Under the pieces are notes generated by a model. That model did not search any database, had not been told where the DNA came from, and saw only the letters and a list, made by a program, of their open reading frames with translations. The translations under genes and the position numbers were made by a program. A DNA stretch of 64,000 bases. Origin: DAISKN01 sp963716925 (GTDB taxonomy: Bacteria; Acidobacteriota; Vicinamibacteria; Marinacidobacterales; SMYC01). This document shows, in pieces, positions 58,660-64,000 of this stretch. The stretch lies in NCBI GenBank assembly GCA_963716925.1, contig CAVQUX010000010.1, forward strand, positions 372,001 through 436,000, given 5' to 3'. Position 1 is the stretch's first letter, and the number at the start of each line of letters is the position of its first letter.

Positions 58660-58866
58660 ATGCGAATACTTGCGATCGCTCTCCTGGTCGCCGGGGCGCT
58701 GGCCCTTGCGTACGGAGGATTCAGTTACACGAGCGAGACCCACGACGCCAAGCTCGGCCCGGTTTCGATCTCGATCACCGAGAAGGAGAGGGTCAACGTC
58801 CCGGTGTGGGCCGGCGTGGCCATGCTGGCCGTGGGCGGCGGAATCTTGCTGACCGGAAAAAAGTAG
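58660..58866 (+). CDS. Small two-helix membrane protein
   Basis: A 68-residue protein: a first hydrophobic helix (ILAIALLVAGALALAYGGF), a charged loop (SETHDAKLGPVSISITEKER) and a second helix (WAGVAMLAVGGGILLTGKK). It resembles the DUF3185-like group of small stress-associated membrane proteins. The ribosome site GGAGG is 6 bases upstream. It lies between the dodecin gene and a strong sigma-54 promoter. Confidence 0.8.
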   Translation: MRILAIALLVAGALALAYGGFSYTSETHDAKLGPVSISITEKERVNVPVWAGVAMLAVGGGILLTGKK

Positions 58867-58888
58867 AGTCGTTGCCGTCACCAGGCCC

Positions 58889-58904
58889 TGGCACGGCCCT
58901 TGCT
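58889..58904 (+). promoter_or_regulatory. Sigma-54 promoter, perfect consensus
   Basis: TGGCACG-GCCC-TTGCT matches consensus fully and is followed by CTTC, as at 54590. The predicted start near 58916 precedes the LysM-lipoprotein-SOD operon (ATG 58971). Confidence 0.85.
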
Positions 58905-58970
58905 CTTCAATCGATGCGGCGCGCGAGAAGAGATACCACGAAAACATTCGCGCGCGTGGAGGAAGGAAAC

Positions 58971-59270
58971 ATGGGAATCTTTGGGGACCTCTTTGGTAAG
59001 AAACAGAACCCGCGGCCGGACTTTACCAACGTTCGGAGCGGTGGCTCCAGCACCGCCCCCACCCCGGGTGTGGGCATGCCGGACACGAAAGCGCCTTCGA
59101 TAGCCGGACGGACCTACGTCGTCGTCAGCGGCGACAGCCTGTCCAAGATCGCTAAGCGCGAGTACGGCGACGCTCAGAAATGGCCGAAGATCTACGAGGC
59201 GAACCGGAACCTCATCAAGGATCCGGACCTCATTTACCCGGGACAAGAGCTGCGAATCCCGGAAGCCTGA
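58971..59270 (+). CDS. Small LysM-domain protein (paralogue of 55190-55453)
   Basis: A 99-residue protein. MGIFGDLFGKKQNP mirrors the N-terminus of the paralogue, followed by a Gly/Thr/Pro linker and a LysM domain: YVVVSGDSLSKIAKREYGDA, QKWPKIYEANRNLIKDPDLI, YPGQELRIP. There is no signal peptide. It is the first gene after a perfect sigma-54 promoter. The two LysM copies in one 4-kb region suggest a local duplication. Confidence 0.92.
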   Translation: MGIFGDLFGKKQNPRPDFTNVRSGGSSTAPTPGVGMPDTKAPSIAGRTYVVVSGDSLSKIAKREYGDAQKWPKIYEANRNLIKDPDLIYPGQELRIPEA

Positions 59271-59281
59271 GGAGAAGAAGA

Positions 59282-59716
59282 ATGAAGATGAATCAGTACG
59301 CCCGAATCGTGGTCAGCCTTCCGTTGGCGCTAGCTTTCTTCGGTTGCACCGCATCCAAGCCGGCCGTACCGACCGGCGTGAAGGTAACCGACATCGCCGT
59401 AGGGCGGAGCGTCGCCGCGGACAAGACCATCGCTGAAAAGACCGAGTCCTTTGGAACTGCCGACACCTTCTACCTGTCGGTCAAGACCGACGGCTCCGGC
59501 CCGAGCGCCACGCTGACCGCCCGTTGGACGTACGAGGACGGTCAAGTAGTCGACGAGTCCAGGCAGAACATCGCCCCCACCGGGCGCGCCGCGGTCACCG
59601 AGTTCCATCTGTCCAAGCCCGACGGCTGGCCGGCAGGCGGATACAAGGTGGAGGTTCTCCTGGATGGTGCGTCCGCGGGGACGAGGGACTTCAAAGTCAC
59701 CTCGGCAACTTCGTGA
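59282..59716 (+). CDS. Lipoprotein with Ig-like fold, unknown function
   Basis: A 144-residue lipoprotein with signal LPLALAFFGCTASK (lipobox). The mature part is beta-rich: VTDIAVGRSVAADKTIAEKT, TFYLSVKTDGSGPSATLTAR, WTYEDGQVVDESRQN, GGYKVEVLLDG. I do not recognise a named family; Ig-like stress lipoproteins are similar. Its TGA overlaps the start of the SOD-like gene by four bases (GTGA). It lies 11 bases after the LysM gene. Confidence 0.82.
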   Translation: MKMNQYARIVVSLPLALAFFGCTASKPAVPTGVKVTDIAVGRSVAADKTIAEKTESFGTADTFYLSVKTDGSGPSATLTARWTYEDGQVVDESRQNIAPTGRAAVTEFHLSKPDGWPAGGYKVEVLLDGASAGTRDFKVTSATS

Positions 59717-60366
59717 CGACGACGACTCATCAGGCGAAGGACTACCGCCGTCTCATCGCTCAGTGCCAGGGCTTCCTCTCGGAAGCCCAGCTTCTTGCCC
59801 ATTTCGAGCTCTACCAGGGCTATGTGAAGAAGCTGAACGAAATCGAGGCCCTGCTGACGACGGCCTCGCGGGAAGGCGCCAACTACAGCCACGACGCCTA
59901 TTCCGAGCTGCGGCGCCGCGAACCGGTCGCGTACAACGGCACGTTCCTGCACGAGCTCTACTTCGGCAACCTGGGCGCTCCAGAGGCCGAGGTGCCGGCC
60001 GCCATCCGCCAGGCGGAGAAGAGGGCCTTCGGCTCCTGGGACAATGCGATGGCCGACCTGGTCGCCATGACTCAATCGACTCACGGCTGGGTCCTTTTGA
60101 CCTGCGACCTCGGCTCGGGGAACCTGCGGCACAACCTCGTCCATTCCGAGCACGACGGCGGCCTGTTCGCCAACCAGGCAGTCCTTCTGGCAATCGACTG
60201 CTGGGAGCACGCCTATTTCCTCGATTACTCGCTACGAAAGAACGAGTACGTCGAAGGTGTCCTGAGCCACATCGACTGGGCCGTGGTGCAAGACCGACTC
60301 GACCGTGCCTCGGAGTCCGCAGTAATCGGTGCGGAGTCCGGAAAGAGACTACCCCGCTCTCAATAA
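59713..60366 (+). CDS. Fe/Mn superoxide dismutase family protein
   Basis: A 217-residue protein with the C-terminal SOD domain. YNGTFLHELYFGNLG carries the second metal His, and DCWEHAYFLDYSLRKNEYVE the Asp and third His (DxWEHAY). The N-terminal ligand His is in QLLAHFELYQGYVKKLN, one residue off the normal HxxxHxxYV spacing. The usual Gln/His second-sphere residue is not clear. It probably removes superoxide but differs from core SodA/SodB. It has no signal peptide. GTG 59713 overlaps the lipoprotein stop (GTGA), so it is part of the sigma-54 operon. Confidence 0.85.
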   Translation: MTTTTHQAKDYRRLIAQCQGFLSEAQLLAHFELYQGYVKKLNEIEALLTTASREGANYSHDAYSELRRREPVAYNGTFLHELYFGNLGAPEAEVPAAIRQAEKRAFGSWDNAMADLVAMTQSTHGWVLLTCDLGSGNLRHNLVHSEHDGGLFANQAVLLAIDCWEHAYFLDYSLRKNEYVEGVLSHIDWAVVQDRLDRASESAVIGAESGKRLPRSQ

Positions 60367-60383
60367 ATGTGACAGGTGTCCCT

Positions 60384-60530
60384 ACGGGCACCATCGCGTA
60401 CAGCGTCACGATGTCCTCGTTGCGCAGGCGCACGCAGCCGCGGCTCACCGCAGCTTCGCGGCCGCGTCGGGAGCGCGACCCTCGCCCGTGACGCTCGCCC
60501 CCTTCGGCCTCCTGGCAAGGTGCCTCGGAT
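60384..60530 (-). pseudogene. Remnant of an L,D-transpeptidase (YkuD) C-terminus
   Basis: On the minus strand AVSRGCVRLRNEDIVTLYAM, then VPVGTPVTF, is the catalytic Cys region and end of a YkuD L,D-transpeptidase. Upstream of it the expected HG...G region is scrambled (ERHGRGSRSRRGRE) and no complete gene exists. It overlaps the end of the SOD-like gene region and is part of a zone of gene debris. Confidence 0.5.
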
Positions 60531-60612
60531 GGTGGGTTGTCCAGAGACGGCGATCGCTAGGTGCTTTACCGCCTGCAATGCATCGGCTTCACCTCTGCGC
60601 GGCGTCGGGGTC

Positions 60613-60780
60613 GTGAGGTACGAGATCGCGGGCGGCGCGCTGGTGAGCGCGTCCGAGCTCGAGAAAATCGCCGACGAAACAAGAGCGCGCGTGGTGTCCG
60701 AGGGCAGCGGACGAATCGAACGAGTGATTCTTCACATCGAGCCGGATCCAAACAAGCCGGCGGTTCCCTTTGCGACCTGA
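60613..60780 (+). pseudogene. Fragment with protein-like C-terminus, family uncertain
   Basis: VRYEIAGGALVSASELEKIA and RIERVILHIEPDPNKPAVPF look like conserved protein sequence, possibly the C-terminal cytoplasmic domain of a cation efflux protein. The sequence upstream in this frame has no recognised features, so I take it as a decayed 3' fragment. A start at GTG 60613 would give 55 residues. Confidence 0.35.
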
Positions 60781-60916
60781 CTTGTAGGTTCCTGCCAGGA
60801 TCTACTCTTCCCGCCTGGCCTGAGTCGATGTAGGGGATGGGATGCTACCCGTCTCCCCGACCGCGGAGTGAGGGAAACCCAGGTGTTCGGGCGTTCCTGA
60901 AGCAGGAGGAACGACC

Positions 60917-61138
60917 ATGTCAATCCGACGACTCTCGAGGGTTATGGTGCTCACTGCCGCGTGCCAGGTGCTGGAGATGCTGGGGAGCGCGGATCTCGAG
61001 AGCGGGGCGCAGGCGGCGCCGCCGCTGTCGACGCGTTGCCAGCGCCAGGTCATCGGCCCGCTCGTCGCCAACGTGCCCTCAATGGAAGTGCAGCCGCAGT
61101 TCCGCTTGAACGGCAAGCCGTTCCCCGACACCTGGTGA
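60917..61138 (+). pseudogene. 5' fragment of an exported protein, truncated
   Basis: A 73-codon frame with a GGAGGAAC ribosome site and MSIRRLSRVMVLTAACQVLE, then a processed-looking AQAAPP. LVANVPSMEVQPQFRLNGKP is protein-like. It runs straight into an unrelated permease tail in another frame, which points to a deletion junction. The original function is unknown. Confidence 0.4.
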
Positions 61139-61209
61139 CGCTCGCGAGCTACATCCCGGCGCGCCGCGCCGCGGGAATCGAGCCGATGAAGGCTCTCTAC
61201 TACGAGTGA
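61132..61209 (+). pseudogene. 3' remnant of an ADOP/MacB-type ABC permease
   Basis: LASYIPARRAAGIEPMKALY with the terminal YE and stop is the invariant end of FtsX/MacB-like permeases, especially the acidobacterial duplicated orphan permeases. No other part of such a gene is present. It supports an Acidobacteriota-like host and a past deletion here. Confidence 0.65.
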
Positions 61210-61327
61210 TTGGGTCTTCCGCCATCGATTGGCTCGCGGGCGCTTCTTGCCTCAGAATCACCCGCATGAGAAAAGCGGTGCCGCCCATGCACGCGAGATG
61301 GCACCGCCGATTCCCAGGAGACCCGAC

Positions 61328-62603
61328 ATGAATCCACGTTCTCACCGCCGCCAGTTCCTCAAGTGGGTAGCCGCGGCACCCGTTCTCGGGGCCGTCGCCG
61401 CACGCGGACTCACCGGCCGCGTATCCGCCGCCCTCGGCAAGGAATCCACCGCCGACGTCTACCGCCGCATCGGAGTGAGGCCCTTCATCAACGCCCGCGG
61501 GACCTGGACGTACCTCAGCGGCTCTCTCGAGCTCCCCGAGGTGCGCCGGGCGGTCGATGCCGCGGCGCAGCACTTCGTCGATATCTTCGAGCTGCAGAGA
61601 GCGGCGGGAAAGCGGCTGGCCGAGATTTCCGGCGCGGAGTCGGGAATGGTCACCTCGGGTGCGGCGGCGGCCATCTCCGCCGCCACGGCGGCGTGCATCG
61701 CCGGGTCGGATCCTGCCCGGGTGTGGCAGCTTCCCGATACGACCGGACTCAGAAATGAAGTAGTGATGCTCGGCGGGAGGAACGCCTTCGATAGCGCCGT
61801 CCGTCTCGCGGGGGCGAAGCTGGTCGTGGCCCATTCTCTCGAGGAATTGACGGCCGCCCTCACCGGTAGGACTGCGATGGTGTACACGACCTGGCGAGGC
61901 GAGCCGCTCGAAAAGGCCCTGGCCGTCACCCGGAGCGCCGGGGTCCCGCTCCTGCTGGACGACGCCGCGGGGATTCCGCCTTTCGAGAACCTCTCCCTGT
62001 ACGCGAAGATGGGAGTGGACCTCTACTGTTTCAGCGGAGGAAAGGGGCTTCGCGGCCCGCAGTGCTCGGGACTCCTCCTCGGCCGCAAGGATCTCATCGA
62101 AGCGGCGCTCGCGAACTGCGCTCCGTGGGAAGGGGCGATCTGCCGCGCCATGAAAGTGGGCAAGGAAGAGATCGTAGGCGTCCTGGCCGCCGTCGAAGCC
62201 TGGTCAAAGACGAATCTGGCGGAGCTGAACCGGGAATGGAAGAAGCGAGTCGATCGCATCGCCAGGCTCGTGGAGACCGGTCGCCGGCGTGACGACGGAG
62301 GTCTCGATTCCGGCCGAGGGCAATAGCTACCCGACGCTGACGGTCCAATGGGACGAGGATCTCTTCGGCCTCACCGTAGCCCAGTGTGACGAGAAGCTCC
62401 GCGCCGGCGAGCCCCGCATCGAAGTCCTGACGGCGAGCAATCCCAGTATGGTCGCGGCCGCCGGGGAAGCCGAGCTGGACGTCAAACGACCTCGGGAGCC
62501 GCGCGATCGACTTCGGATCATCTCGGCGACCCTTCAGGAGGGAGAAGATCTGATCGTGGGCCAGAGGCTTCGCGAGATTCTGGCCGGAACCCGCGGGAGG
62601 TAA
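61328..62603 (+). CDS. Tat-exported SelA/DgaE-fold PLP enzyme, frameshifted
   Basis: About 424 residues if repaired. A twin-arginine signal (SHRRQFLKWVAAAPVLGAVA) opens it. The PLP enzyme follows: GVRPFINARGTWTYLSGS, ESGMVTSGAAAAISAATAAC, LLLDDAAGIPPFENLSLYAK and the Schiff-base Lys in CFSGGKGLRGPQCSGLLLG. The first frame ends at 62326 with nonsense after RIARLVETG; the family C-terminus GVTTEVSIPAEGNSYPTLTV continues in the next frame to 62603. One extra G at 62279-62280 explains this. It belongs to the SelA-like group of ammonia-lyases, not to true selenocysteine synthase. Periplasmic PLP enzymes are uncommon. Confidence 0.82.
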
Positions 62604-62645
62604 CGAGGAAACGCTGTGGCGAAACCGTCCGGCTCCTGACGCGGG

Positions 62646-62732
62646 TCACTTCACTTTGTCGAACACCACATGCGAGGAGATGGTGTTGTCGCCCGTCTTG
62701 ATCGTTGCCTCCGTCGTCCGCGTTCCGTCCAT
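62646..62732 (-). pseudogene. C-terminal remnant of an unknown protein
   Basis: MDGTRTTEATIKTGDNTISS, then HVVFDKVK and a stop, looks like the end of a DUF1579-like or lipocalin-type protein. No upstream part is recognisable before the PIG-L gene. Confidence 0.3.
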
Positions 62733-62753
62733 CGGGCTCGGCCGTGGAGACTC

Positions 62754-63638
62754 TCAGCGGTGCGACTCCGGAATCATCGGGAACAGTCGCCGGATCTCCT
62801 CCTCGCCCGGCTTGCGACCGTACTCGCAGATCTCGAACGCTTCCGCGTGAAGGGCTCGGCCGGCGCTCTCGGCACCGTAACCTCGTTCGAGCGCGGCTCT
62901 GACCTCGGGGGGGATCGGACGAGCTCGCGTCGACGCGAGCCACCGTTTCCGCTCTTCGGTTCCCCGCGGAACCGCCGCGAGACTTCCTTCCGTCCAGGGG
63001 AGCCACTCGTAGAACTGGGAAACGTGGGCGTCCATGGCGTCGATCTTCCGGTCGTAGACGGAGGTGATGTCGACGGCGACGTCCGGACGGAACGGGTTCG
63101 GACGCTGGAAGGAGTCCTGGCAGTAGAGGAACACCGGATTCTTCGCAAGCGGCGGCGTGTCCGGAGCGACGTTCGGCACGATGACCATGTACGCCGCGTC
63201 CTGGACCACGAGGCCGGTGTTGCGATGGTCCGGGTGGTAATCGTTCGGCCGCGGCAGAATCACCACGTCGGCATTCCATCGCCGGATCGCGCGGATGACC
63301 TGCCCCCGCACTCCGAGAGTCGGCTCGAGCTCTCCGTCGTGATTATCGAGAACTTCGTATTCGGAAATTCCGAAGCGGCGCCCCGCCTCCTGCGCCTCGG
63401 CGCGGCGGCGCTTCGCGAGGGCTCCCCCTCCGTCGCTCTGGTGGCCGGCGTCGCCGTTCGTCAGCGACAGGAACTTCACCCGATGGCCCATCGCCGCCCA
63501 CTGGATGGCGGTGCCCCCGGCGCAGGAATCGCAGTCGTCCGGATGCGCGCCGATGACGAGGACGCTCAGAGGAGCCTCCTGGCCGCGGCCCTCCGGAGCC
63601 AACAGCATGAGAACGAGCGTGATTCCGATGGAAAGCAT
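62754..63638 (-). CDS. PIG-L family deacetylase, exported
   Basis: A 294-residue zinc de-N-acetylase. The signal peptide (about 1-20, ending GRGQ) is followed by LSVLVIGAHPDDCDSCAGGT with the AHPDD metal motif, SLTNGDAGHQSDGGG, and RPNDYHPDHRNTGLVVQDAA with the third ligand His. It probably removes acetyl groups from an N-acetyl sugar or glycan outside the cytoplasm. ATG 63638 is the natural start. Confidence 0.9.
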   Translation of the reverse strand: MLSIGITLVLMLLAPEGRGQEAPLSVLVIGAHPDDCDSCAGGTAIQWAAMGHRVKFLSLTNGDAGHQSDGGGALAKRRRAEAQEAGRRFGISEYEVLDNHDGELEPTLGVRGQVIRAIRRWNADVVILPRPNDYHPDHRNTGLVVQDAAYMVIVPNVAPDTPPLAKNPVFLYCQDSFQRPNPFRPDVAVDITSVYDRKIDAMDAHVSQFYEWLPWTEGSLAAVPRGTEERKRWLASTRARPIPPEVRAALERGYGAESAGRALHAEAFEICEYGRKPGEEEIRRLFPMIPESHR

Positions 63639-63748
63639 GGACGTCTCCCGGCGATTTCGCGGAGAGCATATCAGGAGCGGAGGGTACCCGAATCTCGGCT
63701 ATCTTGGGCGAGATCGTGCCGCTGGGGCGACTAGCGGTGTCGCCGCAG

Positions 63749-64000
63749 TCAGCGGTGGCCGTCGACGTTCTTGAACAGCTGCTCGAGGGTGCGCACGTGG
63801 TCGGGAGCCGCCTTCTGGACGGCCGCCCGCAGGAAATCGCGGTCGGCTCCCGACTCGACCATGGCTTCCACGTCCGCCAAGTCCTGAGTGCGCCCCGCGA
63901 GGAGCTTCATGATGACAATGGTGTCCGCGGGGGCGATGGGAACTCCATCGCTCACCTGCGCCCGGTCGAGCCCGTCCTCGATGACGCGCAGAGCGTCGGT
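63749..64000 (-). CDS. Nucleotidyltransferase-like protein, 5' end outside window
   Basis: The frame is open to the window edge, so only the C-terminal 83 residues are visible. VPIAPADTIVIMKLLAGRTQ and DLADVEAMVES are typical of the C-terminal part of minimal nucleotidyltransferases (AbiEii/MNT-like), where a Lys in IxLKLLAGR and the Asp pair after it are conserved. The tail APDHVRTLEQLFKNVDGHR is helical. It cannot be assigned further. Confidence 0.65.
   Translation of the reverse strand, partial: TDALRVIEDGLDRAQVSDGVPIAPADTIVIMKLLAGRTQDLADVEAMVESGADRDFLRAAVQKAAPDHVRTLEQLFKNVDGHR

Noticed and set aside
61328..62603. The SelA-like protein as the selenocysteine synthase needed for the candidate selenoprotein
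   Set aside because: It has a Tat export signal and lacks the long N-terminal domain of SelA; its features fit the ammonia-lyase subgroup.

Overview
This is a GC-rich (mid-60s % by eye), densely coded bacterial chromosomal segment with no rRNA, tRNA, CRISPR, prophage or insertion sequence that I can see. The mix of Ser/Thr kinases carrying TPR, DUF4388 or DnaJ modules, PilZ proteins, a remnant of an ADOP-type ABC permease, many Cys-anchored lipoproteins and frequent ATGA/GTGA gene overlaps suggests an Acidobacteriota-like (or myxobacterial-type) Gram-negative aerobe. This assignment is inference. Several single-base frameshifts suggest either a noisy metagenome assembly or recent gene decay.

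Layout. 1-8.3 kb: a response regulator cut by the window edge; a yqeC / mocA-xdhC pair for molybdenum-hydroxylase maturation; pcm; two lipoproteins; a CoA-transferase / SsnA-like / SGNH operon; a PP2C phosphatase. 8.4-14.5 kb: a DUF4388 receiver protein, then a minus-strand run of ferredoxin, uvrB and an Mla-type lipid transporter (mlaE, mlaF, mlaD-like). 14.7-20.9 kb: long-type ispH, a fused branched-chain 2-oxoacid dehydrogenase E1 with an acyl-CoA dehydrogenase, and an aromatic amino acid decarboxylase. 20.9-31.4 kb: a ParE/Phd module, NUDIX, a TPR kinase, a D-threonine aldolase-like enzyme, a PaaK-like ligase, PilZ, a yeast-type cytosine deaminase, DUF2461, and lexA with a [2Fe-2S] ferredoxin. 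31.5-43.3 kb: RnfD-like with DUF2330, an M28 peptidase, a zinc-ribbon protein, a DnaA-box-rich leader, a domain-permuted aconitase, ETF-QO and an MFS transporter. 43.3-54.5 kb: a PKD lipoprotein, a D-aminoacylase, a MerB-like gene, a 1637-residue hybrid kinase and a kinase-DUF4388-DnaJ fusion. 54.6-60.4 kb: small envelope and stress genes with near-consensus sigma-54 promoters around an NtrC-type regulator. 60.4-64 kb: gene debris, a Tat-exported SelA-fold enzyme, a PIG-L deacetylase and a nucleotidyltransferase cut by the window edge.

The most exciting object is the MerB-like gene at 45993-46682 (minus strand). Its single frame of 230 codons has two in-frame TGA codons, at codons 93 and 159. 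These are the positions of the two catalytic cysteines of organomercurial lyase (Cys96 and Cys159). Each TGA is followed by a stem-loop with the geometry of a bacterial SECIS element. I read it as a double-selenocysteine MerB-family protein. The yqeC/xdhC pair at the other end of the window fits a selenium-using host. Other points of note are a compact sigma-54 stress island, an SsnA-like protein without its metal ligands, an ETF-QO lacking one cluster cysteine, degenerate receivers with Glu in place of Asp, and an AcnB-like aconitase without its HEAT domain.
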